Source: Podaxis mareebaensis
Lineage: Eukaryota; Basidiomycota; Agaricomycetes; Agaricales; Agaricaceae
NCBI GenBank assembly: GCA_018524725.1
Contig: JAEUWP010000180.1
Span: 124,001 to 188,000, forward strand
Direction of reading: 5' to 3'
DNA: 64,000 nucleotides
The notes below the pieces were generated by a model. That model worked only from the letters and a program-made list of their open reading frames with translations. It was not told the origin of the DNA and did no database searches. This document shows, piece after piece, positions 37,201 through 49,700 of this stretch; within the stretch, counting starts at the first letter, position 1, and every line of letters begins with the position of its first letter. Position numbers and translations under genes: made by a program.

Positions 37201-38522
37201 TCATTGATGATCACGTTGACTGGACATCTGATGGGTTACGTGGGATTGATGAGCAACAGCCACGGTGAAATCCTCGGTGCCACTGCAAGCATGATTTCCT
37301 CGGTGAAGTGGCAGACAACTATCAATAAACATGGACCGTATCCCTATCAATTCCCTCGGTTTGAAAAACACAGCTAACGCTCATGACTTCATAGGGTTCA
37401 ACTTCCAGTAGTTACCACTTCTCTTCCACCCACGTCACAGGGACTTGCGTCTCAGAGTCCAGGACATGTAGACCTGTAAAAGAATTACTACCCTGGATAT
37501 GCGGTCATTGAGCCCTATTTCATCGGGGTAAACAAGAGAAAGCAGCGAAATTTACCCATACAGACTTATAGATGTTTTATGTATGCCACCACGCCTACGA
37601 TGGTCGGCGTGTAACACGTTTGGACGTTCACGACTTCCACATGTCAGCCAGGTTCCTGTGTGAAACTTTACTTTCTGATGCCACATCTAATGTATCTGTC
37701 TTGACATATGGCCGTCGAGAACACGGTTGCGATCAAAATTCAATAGTTTTGTTTGAGCTTCCACGGAGAGAGGTGTTGCAACTTACGTCTGTATCCGAAC
37801 CGCGGCGGTGGAGATAGTACCGTCATTTTTGACCCTAGGAGAGTTCCGGACACTAAATCAGGCACTCGCCACTTCCAGTGCGCGCGCTGGAACACCTGCG
37901 CGCGGTAATCTGTACTACGAAGAGACGAAGGTGGACCTCGAGCTATCCGGTCATGCAATATGAATTCGACTTCTGCTGACGGACTTTGAGGACTGTTAGA
38001 ACAGGTGGCTGATCGGAACAAGTCGGCGCCTCTGACCATAGCTTCCTTACTTGGAAAGCACATCGAGCATCAGAGATTCAAGAAATTCTTTCACGATGTT
38101 CCATGGACTTTGCTAACAGGTGGATTTTCCCCAAGAATACAATTCCGGAAAGAGAAATGAAAACAGAGCTGTTTATTCTTCCTCCTATCATGCGACTAGC
38201 CATATATTCAATCTCCTCGCATCCGATGGATTTGTGATGTCCTGTAATAGTCTGGTTGCCGTACCTGGCAGGAGATGTGCAGAAGAAGCTTGCTGTGTAC
38301 GCAAGAAACAAACAAGATCCCCGCACATGGCAGTCGTAGCATCTCCTAGGATATGGAGATTTCTGTGCTCACGATGACCCTAGATCTGATGAATTCGGTG
38401 ATCCACCCCGATTGGCGACCCGTTACGCTGGCTCAAAATGTACTTGGATCTCCTTCCTAAACCTTTATAAATGCTACGCGAGTACGCAAAGGTCGAAAGG
38501 TCTCCCCCTTCTTTCTGTAGCC
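34251..38522. other. Gene-poor stretch, 4.3 kb
   Basis: No gene is recognised. Open frames are below 110 codons, on both strands and mutually overlapping. I looked for reverse transcriptase, integrase and transposase signatures and for flanking long repeats and saw none. Local oddities are slight, for example a CAGGCCT duplication near 36410. The last few hundred bases probably hold the Zn2Cys6 gene promoter. Confidence 0.5.
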
Positions 38523-39629
38523 ATGGCTGATAGCATGTCCTAGTAGGTGTCCTTTTTATTTTGCGCTTGGCACACGCTAATATGTCGTCGTAGCCCTGCA
38601 CCTAACCAGTACCTTCCTGCCCATGCGCAGTACTATCCAGCCCCCCACGTCAACCATAATCATGTTCAGCATGTAGTGCCGGCCCCACCGCGTCCGGATG
38701 TCGCCCCTAGAAAGCGTCCCAAATACACCCGCAGTAAAACCGGATGCATGACTTGCCGAGTCAAGAAGATCAAGGTGAGCCTTTGCCACAGTGCCACACT
38801 TGGTCGATAGACTAAAAGCCAACCATTATAGTGTGATGAAACGAAGCCTAACTGCATGCGTTGCACCCATGGTCAAAGAGATGTGAGCATAACATCTCAT
38901 CGTGGTTGAGATTTGGCCTCTTAATGATAGTTTCTTTCAGTGTACTTGGCCAGAAGGTGTTCCTGCTCGAAAGAAACCTGCTTCACGCAAGGACTCTATT
39001 GATGGAAGGCCATCGACTGCGAGCTCTTCCATCTCGGAAAGCTCTGCCACACCTCCCACTAGGGAGCCCTCTCCACCACGGCGACAACAACAGATCGACT
39101 TGAACCTTATGCCTCTTGCCACGCAGAGGAGACCAAAGTAAATAATCTCTATCTCCGTTCCCGGCCTCGCCTAATCATATTCTTAGCGACGCCTATCTAC
39201 AACTACAGCCCCTCCAGACGGATTTGGACGCCGTCCGCCGCTCAATGTATGTACCATCCCGCTCTTGTCGCTCTACCGCTGTTCATGGCGCTCTTTAGGT
39301 CAAATGATCGACCTCACGCATACCCCCAGCAACACACTCCAACCTCGAGTCTGCTTTCTATGATTCCCGATGCTTCCTATCAGCCTCGCTACGACCATTA
39401 TTCGAACCCCGCGCAACGTTCGACAATGCCACATCCCTACCGTTCCATGACCCACCCACCTCTGGCTCAGTGGAGTCCTCCTCCAGAGCAAATGGATCCC
39501 TACGTGAGTCTGAAACGATGAATTCCCGCTCTACTCCGCTGACTCTCCGTGCAGCAGTACCCCACACTGCAGGATCGTGCTCTCGTAGCGCATCACGCAT
39601 CGGCTAGTGATTCTCATAGATATCAATGA
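38523..39629 (+). CDS. Zn2Cys6 (Gal4-type) transcription regulator
   Basis: The cluster CMTCRVKKIK CDETKPNCMRCTHGQRDC has all six cysteines with C-x2-C-x6-C-x5-C-x2-C-x6-C spacing. It is spread over three exons, with introns after KKIK and GQRD. Upstream is a Pro/His-rich segment (QYLPAHAQYYPAPHVNHNHV) and a basic KRPKYTRSKTG. Downstream, Ser/Pro-rich exons run QLQPLQTDLDAVRRSMSNDR and onward to the stop at 39629. No fungal middle homology domain follows, so the protein is short for this class (about 290 residues). The start is uncertain: ATGGCTGATAGCAT (38523) fits only if an unusual GTCCTA donor is used, because a TAG follows soon after. Translation could also start elsewhere. The DNA-binding domain itself is certain. 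Confidence 0.82.
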
Positions 39630-40402
39630 TACTGTTCTTGATGGGCTGTACATTAAAACTTCATGAATGGGTTTCGGGAATATCGTCATGCGCTTGCCGG
39701 ACAAGGGATTGGTACTGGCTCCTCAATTCTCTCGTTCCGCGGCCTCTATGATGATGTTTGGAATGTCGTTTAGCTAATTACTCCTCTATAGACTGTGCAT
39801 TAATCACGAAGTTTAAGAAATCCGTGTATTATTTTTTTTTCGCTGTATTGCTGTTTCTAACAATACCCTTGCTACGATCAATATACTTATCATGTTTTTA
39901 AAGAATTCTTTCCCCTTACGTGCTCCGACCCTGGAAGGTGTCTGACACTGGATGAAGGGCAACGATCAATGGCTGAAAACCTGGCCATCACCCGGACATC
40001 CCATCGTCCACATGCAAGAGCTCCAAATTTTTAAATGTTTGGCCGGAGGATCGCCAAGCCACCTTCCAGGTGGATGCAAGAAATGCTGCCATTGTCCTCT
40101 TCTTGTGGAGCTTGTGAACGTTCTTCTTTGTTTGTCTGCGCGCCTCCCTGATGGTGGAATATTGTTTTGGAAGCAATTGCAATCTTTGGCTATTTCCGAC
40201 AATCCCCCAATTGCTTTGAACAGTTTCCATGTGATCACGTTGAGAATTCATGTCGTTGTTGCATTTGGCCGTGCCACTTCACAACATTAAACTACAAACG
40301 GATCTTAGAAGACTGTTGACAATGTCGATCAAACTGTCACACGCCTGTCTGAACTGAATGTAAATGAAGTGGGATCGGGAAAGAAATTTTGCAAGACCCA
40401 CT
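39630..40402. other. Intergenic region between convergent Zn2Cys6 and protease genes
   Basis: Two 3' UTRs meet here. Overlapping frames on both strands (39952-40251) have no domain. An A/T-rich stretch near 39820-39910 includes a run of ten Ts. Confidence 0.55.
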
Positions 40403-41967
40403 TCAAAGTCTGGCTGGTGCGAAGCCCATGCGTTGGCCTCCCACATCCCAGATGCTGTACCAATGCTTGAGGAGACTACCGCCGACGAGTTCTAATCCAT
40501 CAAATGCATTGATAAGAGTTTGGCAGGTCGATGGATCATTGGCGAATGGCCCAACGCTCAGCTCACTACTGGGAATCGTCAAGTTGAACGGAGTGCCGTT
40601 TTGTGAGGTAAAGGTGATGTCGATCACCGCAGGAAGGGAGGAAATTCTGTTGCAGGCAATTCCGTACGTCCCTGGTTCGTTGGGGTTCGGTTTAATATCG
40701 GGTGAAATGAGGGCATAGATTGCCTGTCCAGAAGACTGTGAGCGTGTGGAAAGCACGGCTTCAGCACATAATCTAACCTCAGTCGTATCTGTCGAAAAAA
40801 GGACGTTACTGGTGCCACTATCAAAAATGATCCTGCGTGATCTTGTCAAAATAGAGTTAGTTTTGCCATTAACAGACAGCCTCGGGGAGGTCAATTGCCA
40901 GGCTGAGCTGGTGGTGGCTAGTGAGGCAAATATGGGCGTCCCTTATGAAGGTATTATTAGCATTAAGCGAGTCAAGGATTGCATCGCAAGCTGCGAGCAT
41001 AATTAGTAACGGTAACCTACCGGTAAATTTCGTAGTGTCAATCCCCCCAATGGTCAGTTCAGCGTTGCCAACAGCCTGAGGAGTGAGGTACAGGCTGAAT
41101 AAGGCTGGATTCGAGAAATTTCCATAAGACAATGCAATGAGAAGATCTCAATGTGGTTCTTACACGGCAGACCCTGGTTCACGAGACTGGCGAAGAATCC
41201 TTGTGCGCGAGCACTCATGCCTTTACACGTGGGCGATCGAATCAATTCAACGATGAGTGCCCGAAGGGGACATACCTTGAATTCCACTGAAGGGATCGAT
41301 GTTGAAGGTCGGGGTTTGGTCCGTAATGAGGAATAAGCTAACCGCTCCTGCACTTAGGCCACCGACAGACACAGTGTCCGTCGCGCTTCGTAAAGTGAGC
41401 TTGTAATTGGATCCAACAACGGGGTCGACACCGACCCCGGTAGAAAACGTGATGCTAGTGTTTCTTCCGCCGTCCCGGAACGTTGAGCTCTTGGTTGGGT
41501 CGAACCGGACCTGATTAATACAATTCGCACAGAGTGTGCTTGCAAATTCGAGACTCGAGCTTCCAGTATCAAACACGACCTAAGAGTCTTGGTCAGCAGA
41601 GCTAAGTGATTGGTGATGGAGTACACACGGAGACGGTCTGGGGCGGGGTTCCGACTGCAAGGACACAAAGGAAGTTCTGAGGCGCGCTCAAAGATTGTGA
41701 GAGGGCATAGTACCTGAAATGTTACCAAACCATCTTTCGAAAGGAGTTATCGTTAAGAGTTGATTAACAGTCGGCTAGATGACCAACTTACTGTAAATCG
41801 GTACCTAAGAAGAAGTCTGCCAGGGGAACGGTGGCAGGGTTTAACGCTCGTCGCTTGAGAGATGCGCCTCGAGGAGCCACCCTTGATTGCAGCTGAATTG
41901 TCTGGGGCGTTGCTTGGGCTTGGACCAAGTAAAAGAAACCTAGGGTTGACACGATAATCCACAACAT
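40403..41967 (-). CDS. Secreted aspartic protease (pepsin family A1)
   Basis: The start at 41967 gives a signal peptide (MLWIIVSTLGFFYLVQAQA) and a short propeptide with a RR site (SLKRRALNP). Four or more introns follow, including a 20-nt exon that encodes WFGNIS. The N-lobe has VGTPPQTVSVVFDTGSSSLE with the first catalytic Asp (DTGSS), then CANC, and a Thr/Ser-rich region. The C-lobe has YLTPQAVGNAELTIGGIDTT and the second catalytic Asp in IIFDSGTSN, and ends VGGQRMGFAPARL. The family order (DTGS, DSGT, then a hydrophobic-Gly near the C terminus) is complete. It probably acts outside the cell. The substrate preference cannot be read. Length is about 400 residues, at the short end of the family. 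Confidence 0.92.
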
Positions 41968-43077
41968 AGCGTGACGCAGAGGTCGGAAGACGACACTAGG
42001 TATGTTACGAGTCGTTCTCGGAGCGCTTGTCGAGAAACCGAAGTCTCTTATGAAAAGTGCATGAGAAAAAATGTTTCACCTGATGGACGGGTGCGCGAGA
42101 AAATGGGAATGCTAGCGCACGTCACCCTTATGGTTTAGGTAGATTCGCGACGCGTTGTAGCTAATGTTAGTTCAAGAAGCCTGTTCCAGACGCAGCGGTG
42201 TGAAAAGCAACCCGATAAACCTGCAGAGGTCGTATAGGAATGGGGCAACGGATACCAGCCGGCAGTATCGAAGTCAAACTGGGTATGGTAATGCCCAAGG
42301 CGCGACAAAGCTAAAGTAAAATTAGGACAAGGTCCTTGAAATGAGTGTGGTTTCGTTCTGTTTCTGGAAAAAGGTGCTTCGCGCTTAGTGAGAAAGATGG
42401 GGGGTGCACGCTGCGCTCCAGAGCCTTGAGAGTTAGAACCCTGGTATCAATGCGGTGGTGGAAGGTATGGGATGCCGTCGTGAGAAATGGCTCATTTACC
42501 TCAACTTGAGAGTTGGGATAATCACTCACCTGTGGCAGGTGTTCACTCACTCGCTAGCGAATTTCTAAGGCTGTAATATTATGGGTGTACTAACAAAATG
42601 CTTTAAATCTCGCGGTCTCGCTGACGGCACTACGAGGCATTGGTTCTCGTTTCAAATACAATACACTGCCGGTTTGGCATGCGCTTGCGCCTCGAAGTTC
42701 TGCTACTGCTCTGTCTCGTAGCAGCAGTTAAATGATCATTGAGCACCAACTAATCTCTCGTTCAATCAGTTACTGACATCACTAACAACTCCGGCGTCAT
42801 GTCAGCAGTCGTTCAAGAGATCTGGGCACTGAATCGGTATCCAGGCTGTGGGATAGTAGTGCTACGCCTGGATGCCCGTCTTGCTGCAAGGCGGCTGGTT
42901 TCTCCAACTCCGATGGGGCAAGTGTGTATCATGGGGCCGATCCAGGTGGATCACAATCTCGCCATCTGTTGCGTCAACTCATTTGTTGACACCTGACTTC
43001 AAGCAACTCCTCATCTGCTGCTCTCTGTGCTCCATTCCTAGTCTACTACTCCCATCACATAGAGTACGAGTCAGAGT
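41968..43077. other. Promoter region shared by protease and conserved unknown gene
   Basis: A divergent gap with no coding signal; the frames at 42311-42550 (minus) and 42799-42996 (plus) lack splice-compatible continuation. An earlier candidate start at 42799 was rejected because no splice phase joins it to the next exon. Confidence 0.5.
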
Positions 43078-44076
43078 ATGGGTACGCCGAATCTTTGTGT
43101 GTGTTAACTCCGCCTTTTCTTACATCATTCCCCCTTCAGCCTCCACTGAACAGGTTGAATTGAACGAACCCCACGCCCCTCGCGAAAACGCTATCGAAGC
43201 CTTCAATAAAGTCCTTGATAGAATCAAGTTCGAAGTGATCAAGTCCCGTCGTCACTGGGATCAGCATGAACCCAAAATGTGGTCGCGCGCCTCCGGGTTG
43301 ACCGATGACGATCTCACCAACTTTACCATTGAGAACGACCTGGTTTTGGTACGGTTGCATCATCCACTTACTTGGATCCACCTCATTAATCAATGCGACG
43401 TCTCGGACTCGGGTTGTGTCGTTTTGCCCTTCTTCATTGACATTATGCCTCCCTTACATGTATGCAGGTCCGGAGTGGGGCAACTTCATACGGGACCATT
43501 ATCTTCGGGAAGATCAGAATCCCTGTAATCAATGACGCTGAAGGAGAGGGTTTCATCCATGTCAGGTGAATTCTGTCGCTCCTCCCCTAGCTTCCTGTCC
43601 ATTGACGTATGCTAACCCAAAAAAAATTGGCAAATCGTGTCCATCATTTCCGTCCATTCACCGCTCGACGTTTTCCTGACCATCCCTTGCTTCGGACCCT
43701 CGATTTCCTTCTCTGTACGCGCGCTGATCCATCAACCGGGTCCGCATCCCAATGACGCAATGCAACGCTGTCGAATGTCTCTCTATGGCCCTTTAACATC
43801 TCCCACCTATATTTCCACCAAACCCTTATAACGCCGCCTGGGCCCCCATTAGAATCCATGACCCACCCAACCGTGTACGTATTTTCCCATCGCGATCTTG
43901 TAAACCCCAAGTGACACATGGTGTCCACGGGGACCTGACGATACCAATAGGGCACAGAGGATGTCAAGTTCCATTCTATCTGGACGGATGAAGGCAAACG
44001 TGATGCCAATGGCAGGCCGACCACCTGGCGCGCCATTCAGACAAGAGATACTCCCTTGGAGTTCTTCAACGAGTGA
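43078..44076 (+). CDS. Conserved-looking protein of unknown function, five exons
   Basis: I do not recognise a named domain, but the sequence has the feel of a well conserved basidiomycete family (RRHWDQHEPKMWSRASGLTD; GFIHVRIHDPPNR; WTDEGKR). Exons: 43078-43096, 43140-43348, 43468-43565, 43853-43874 and 43951-44076. The start MGTPNLSSTEQVELNEPHAP follows from phase: the first exon leaves one base that completes Ser with the next. The protein is about 160 residues, acidic/basic mixed, and ends RAIQTRDTPLEFFNE, without signal peptide or membrane span. Two features are odd: intron 3 is 287 nt, five times the local norm, and exon 4 is only 22 nt (encoding the DPPNR area). Function is not inferred. 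Confidence 0.72.
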
Positions 44077-44798
44077 TGAGACAGAGCGTAGATCATCCGT
44101 CATGTATTATCTGTACTCGGAGCAAGTTTGTTATAGTGACAGATGACAATACAGTGACACGTACACCTTTCTTCATTTTCTCAAGAGGCGCGGCTTCACT
44201 TGCGTGGTGAGGGTGTGGAGCAACAAGGGTATATTATTTGTACAGTGGTGGAAGAACAGTATTATCAAGGGGGAAAGCATGGCGCCGTTAGCTAGGAGTG
44301 CCAGAATCAAAGATTACCACCAAGGACCTGCTGGAAGAGCGATATAGGGAGCCGAAAAGGATCGAGACCAATCCGGACCCGTCGAAAGCCAGTATTCGCC
44401 CAGATGGGAGCTGTAATGTAATATAGCGGGGGAGATATATTCCATTAGCAGAACCGTATCGTGGGCAAATAAGCAATAAGTCATCTTGATGTAGCAGTCC
44501 CTGGTGATGTCCCGAGAATGGCCGGTGAGTGTCTACAGTGCTCCAACACGAGTGAGGGAAAAGAGAAGCGGAGAGAAAAAAAAAAGAAAAAGAAAAGAAA
44601 AGAAAAGAAAAGAAAAGAAAGATATAGCACGCATCAAGCACCCAATCAGCATCATATTCATAGAGGTAGGGGGGAGAGAAAAATAAAGTTCAAGCAACAC
44701 ATAAAGGATACAAGAGGCTATAGACAGAATCGAAAGAAACAGAGACAAGAAAAAGAGACATGCGCATGTATCATACTTGACCAAAGCCACGTGGGCAG
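44077..44798. other. Convergent 3' region with simple repeat
   Basis: Likely 3' UTRs of the unknown gene (+) and the cyclin gene (-). It contains the AAAAG microsatellite at 44573-44620. No other signal. Confidence 0.55.
44573..44620. repeat. AAAAG/AG-rich microsatellite
   Basis: A purine tract: an A-run followed by about six to seven AAAAG units, flanked by GAGA words. Typical polymorphic simple repeat; it lies in the probable 3' UTR of the minus-strand cyclin gene. Confidence 0.9.
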
Positions 44799-46701
44799 TC
44801 ATTGGGTCACGAAAGGTAGCGGTCTAAGGATTTCGCTTTCGGCCAACCAAGGCAGGCCCGAGTGCGTGACATATCCAGGAGGTGCCAAATGCTCATTACT
44901 TGCGACAGTCCCAGTTCCGGTCATATAGACTCCGAGGTTGTCAGGCGCTGGAGGCGCCTTCCCAACCCGACTGTTCCTCATGAGCGCCAGAGGGGAGATC
45001 CTGATGTCCTGGGAGGGATCGCTATTGTCCGAGCACGGCCAGAACTCTGTCGCAGTTGCAGCCTGAGGTCCTGAGTACGTAGCCATTGGTTCATCAATGA
45101 AAGCACTCATTTGAATTGTCCGGTCACCAGACGATGATTCTGTCGACGAGGGAGAGTAGCTGAGGCCCGGATTGTCGGGACTGGGGCTCTGGCTGAGCGC
45201 ATCGGCGTACACGATGGGAGGAACCGGGGCAGACGTAAGTGTAGGTAGTAGCTCCTACACACAGATCAGCAATAGCTGAGAGTCAACATCGTACTGATTT
45301 ACCTGCGGGATCCTGTATTGCGATAATCCAACCCGATCGACGGGAGACGTCGCAGAAAACGCTTCGGCGGGCATCGTGGCACAACGTTGGAGGCTCCGAT
45401 GGGTGCTAGGAGCCACTGGTGGTGGCCGGGAGTCCTGGCGAACCAAGAAAGGCGACCGCGTTGAGGGAAGAGTGAGAATATTGTTCTCACTTTGCGATCG
45501 GGCAACGGTGCGACTATTGGGAGTACTTGCCGTCGTGGGTCCACTAGGTTGAGATGCTTGGACTGGGGTCTTGCCAACCCATAATCGCCACTCCAGAGCT
45601 TCCCCAAGGGCACGTTCACAGCGGCCGATTTCCCTCGCAGGAAGACCAGAAAGTTTGGCCCAGGCGCGATTTGAATAGCATTTGTCCTGGGTGAACTTCG
45701 AAGCTAGTATAAGGGAAGCGAGGAAGGTTCGACGGGGGCAGAGCAAGGGAGAGGGAAGGGCGGTTATCGGAGTGATCGGGGAATCTTGTGGGTTGGGAGT
45801 GACCTGGGCGAAACTTGACGACGAATCAAGATTAGGATCAGATGAAGACTCTTTGGCTTGGATGTCGACGATGCGGACAGTGGATACGAAGTCGTTGGAG
45901 ATAGCGGCGGTATCTTCAAGATTTGCTGCTGTCTCAAGTCGAAGGTATTCTTCCTCCTGCTTGAGCTCCGATTCTGTCGCTGGAACAATGCGGCTGGAAA
46001 CGTCGGGTTCACCGCGAACTCCCTCACCAGCTTGTTCTTTCCGAACAAGTTCTGGTACCTTCGCACGAATGGCTTCGAGGTAGCATAGGGCAGTCTGCAG
46101 AACGCAGCCAGAGGTGCGGGAGCGCCTAATTACTTCGTGCACGAAGCCCTTGATCGGGACAAGATTGCCGCGAGGGTCGGTTCCGCAGCCAGATGACGAA
46201 GGGGAGATGGACGTGGATCCGCTCATGCGATGGCAGGAAATACTGCTGAGATGTGGTTCCGGAGGCCCACCAAGGGTAGCTCCAGCACGGGATGAGGTAA
46301 GAAACACGGGAGGAATATCCTGGGGACGCCAAATTTCGCCCAGTGTTTTGACAGCTTGATCTAGGAGGGCCGGCCAATCAGTTTGCGTTCTGAGGAAATT
46401 TTGGCGGGTTGCACTGACCGACTAATCCTACAGCGAATTGTTTCTTTGACGAGTCTCGGGGGAGGGATATTTCTTTCAGATTCTGAGGTTGGTTCGAAAG
46501 CTTGCTTTCGGGAAGGGGAGTGTTGCTTGGGGGGGAAGAAATTGCAGAGGAGGGTGTGCTGATTTGAGAAGACGGGGATTTTGTGGAAAATGTACTGCAA
46601 GATGTAGACTGAGAGGAGAGTGGGTTGTAGGGCTGCCACCGCACCCGAGTACGGGTGGCGGGAGGAGCCCGATGCGCGAGCGAGTGAGAGAATGCGTGCA
46701 T
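44799..46701 (-). CDS. Pho85-type cyclin (PCL5/Pas1-like)
   Basis: Such cyclins activate the Pho85 CDK. The exons are 46419-46701, 45303-46360 and 44799-45254. The start gives MHAFSHSLAHRAPPATRTRV. Splicing joins FAVGLVD to QAVKTLGEIWRPQDIPPVFL; the WRPQDIP segment before the cyclin box is typical. The cyclin box begins LVPIKGFVHEVIRRSRTSGC and VLQTALCYLEAIRAKVPEL. It resumes after an insertion of about 110 mainly acidic/Ser residues, with CPRRTFLASLILASKFTQDK, CYSNRAWAKLSGL and ALEWRLWVGK. The C-terminal half is disordered, with PEST-like Ser/Pro/Thr content that suggests regulated turnover. A 48-nt intron precedes the final exon (ELLPTLTSAPVPPIVYADAL). The insertion splits the fold between helices 2 and 3. 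Confidence 0.85.
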
Positions 46702-49700
46702 GTCTTAATGAGTTGGGTAAATCAGGTTCGTCCGATGAGGCGAGAGAATCGAGTTGGGGTTTAACGAGTCGAGACAGGGGATTTAGAAGGCAAGGACACC
46801 AGCATCGACAATAAGAATGGAGAAGGTTTCAGAGGTGGACAAAACAGAGTTGAAGGACGGGTAGAATGCGTTAACAACGGGAACCTTGGATATGCGCTTT
46901 GAATACATCTTGAAAAGTTGTGGGTAGGCGGACGTCCGAAGTCTAGCGACTTGGACAATCCGATCACAAAGTCTTGCTGGTTTCCAGAAGACTCTGTGGG
47001 TTAGATCCGGGCGGGACGAGCAGAGAGATCAAGGCTAGGCGGTAGGTCTGGGTGGTTTCTGGGTCGGGAGGTTGGTCGAGACGACGGGGAGAGGAATTTA
47101 AAGGCGGAACGACGACGCAAGTTGACTCTGGCCAAGGGGGCAGGGGAGTCACAAAGCCCCTTGTCCCTAACACGCGCAAACAATATCGCATCCGAGTCAT
47201 GCAGTGGCACACTGTGCCAAGTGTGGGCACATCATCACAACCGCTTCCCCGACTCAACTCCGCCCCACAGCCTTCTGCCCGGCATCGCTCCCGACAATCC
47301 GTCCACCGCCTTCTCCTCGCCGGTCTCTACCCCTCACTCCCTGCTCTCAACGCTGCCCAAGTGTCTATTATTTTGTCCCACACAGGGGGACAATAGCATT
47401 CATCTCACTCTGCTCCATTTCACAGCTGTCCAGTGTGGAAAATCAATCATGTCATTTCTAATTAAGGCTCCTAATGCTGTTCATCCACCACTCTGAATCA
47501 CCCGCTCGTCTTTGTTTGGCTCCTTGCTATTATAATTCGCGCCCGCTCTCACGAACCCCTGACCACGTGGATCTACTACCTCCATTCCTGTCGAGTCACC
47601 CACACCAACGGCAACGTTTCACCCGTTGCCCAGTCTATCTAGCCTGATTCAGTTTAATAGTCGTTTCCTAGGCTCTCCCAGACTACCTCCAACGCAGTGT
47701 AGGCTCGGACCTTCGCTCCAGTTTCCGTTCATCTAAAGCTGTGTCCCGAAGCTGTCCTCTGGCGGAAAGCAGTCCTTCCGCTCGGAGACATCCAGGATGA
47801 GCTCATACCAAACGGTCACTTGGAACTGATCGGCAACATTCGGATACACATCATCTTCTACTGTATCATGTTGTAAAGGAATAGATCCAAAGTTTTCAAA
47901 TGTCTATCGGGTGCGATGCGCGCGGAATACTCACTCTGCCCGAACGTCATGACACGTTTTTTGATCCTCAGACACTCCGACTCATCGGCGCAATAGTAAG
48001 TCTCGGTCGGAACGTTACTGCTGCTCAAAACACAATACCCATGGCCCCCTATAATGCCGAGACTATTATCCGGCGGTCACTAACGGACATGATCCACAAG
48101 GGATGTCACACCAATACTGCGGTGTTTGTTATTGAGAAATGACTACAATTGCTACCAAGCAGCTTGCGTCGACGGTCGGCACTTCCATCCTAGGTAACTT
48201 TACTGCACGGACATCAGAGCTTATGGGGGAAGCCTCGTTGCATGTACATACTTGGGACCACTTTTGTCTGCCCTTAAAGAGCATTGTAGCCGTCTGATGC
48301 CTGTAATATACCAATCGATAGCTGTTGCTGGTACGCAGCTTCTGTGCCGCCGGGGAAATTTTTCCCCTCCTATCGCGCCCAATCGGACTACCATTTTCAA
48401 CGGCTTGGAAGCGATTTGTGCGAACGTTTTGCGCGTGAAGGGCTGAGTGATACAATACCTTTTTCGTAAGATAAACAGCAAAGAAATTTCCTCTGATCAC
48501 CCCTACTCGTTTCCCTTGCACCGGGCTCGAGAGCCTGTGTCTCAACTTCTTTTTCTTGGTGTGACAAGGCAATTCGCGGCTCCCATAAAGCCTGCTTGGA
48601 CCCGCAGTTCCTCTGAGTCATCGGGACAAATTTCTATTTATTCTCATCACCCAATGTCGTGGGACACCAAAATAACCCCGTATACCAGATAAGAATTTTG
48701 ATTAGTGAAATGACTCAAGGATATTTAATGGACGTCATTTCAGCCTAATGAGTGTTCATTCATGTACGAGCCTGGCTCAAGCTACCATTTCTGCGTCGTG
48801 GCTAGCATTGGGCCCGGCTGGCGACAACAAGTAACTTTTTCCGGCGAATCGTCCCCCGAGGATTCACCATCACCGGAAACACCGTGGGGTAGGGCGCCTG
48901 TTTGGTTTCGTCACGATGGCTACTTGCCTTCAGAGGTGAGACTATGGTGATCACAATGATTAGACAATGGAGTTTTAAACTGGGGGAGGGGTGTTTCGGG
49001 GGCGTCGGAGTCCGTTGACCATCAGACGTGTTGCAGTAAAAATTGGGGGATTGTCCTCAAGAAACATAGGGGCTTCCCCATCTTGGTCATCAGCGGGCAT
49101 TCATCGCCAGTGTGTCATTAGCCCGTCAAATTCAGCATATCACCTGCCAAGTGCTCACATAGGATTGATGATAATTAGAATGGGGGTTTATTTGTGCACT
49201 GAACGTTGAGCTTCGAAACGTCATTGACCAATACTACGGTAAAAACGCGATGCCTACTTGGTGGTTAGTAGTGCGTCCCGGTGGCACATTCAAGGAGCCA
49301 CAGGCTAGCTACGGTATGGATTAATAGGAAGGTTCTATAAATAGGCTGCAAATTCTCCCATGCCATATGAGCGCCTGTTTGGTGCCGATTGTGAATCGCT
49401 ATTCCATTGTTTAAGTATTTGTTCTTTCTATCCTTCTTTTTAGCGCCTTGTTTGTCTAACAGTGTTCTTTGGGAACAATAATACACACCCCTCTGCATAC
49501 TTCTGAACCAAGACAACATTCAACGAGGGGCATCAATCATGATGGGAGAATGGTATGGATTGGTTTGGGATTTGTCGACTGACGGGTATGAGGGAAGAAA
49601 CGCCAAGATCAGCGGAGTTGGAAAAGACCTATCTAGCATAGCGACCGTGACCCTGAAAGGCTTGAGTTGGGAGGCGGGAAAAGAAAACCGAGGCCGCTGC

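Noticed and set aside
34251..38522. Search for transposon or LTR remnants in the gene-poor stretch
   Set aside because: No reverse transcriptase, integrase or transposase motifs and no long terminal repeats were seen.
42799..42996. Candidate first exon (ATG at 42799) for the conserved unknown gene
   Set aside because: Its donor leaves two bases while the next exon needs one, so it cannot be joined; ATG at 43078 fits exactly.
43644..44036. 130-codon minus-strand frame overlapping the conserved unknown gene
   Set aside because: The plus strand gives a phase-consistent five-exon gene; this frame covers intron 3 and exon sequence in antisense.
48129..48572. 147-codon minus-strand frame upstream of the GH23 gene
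   Set aside because: It starts at a TTG rather than ATG, overlaps a competing frame and looks like noise with mixed basic and Ser content.
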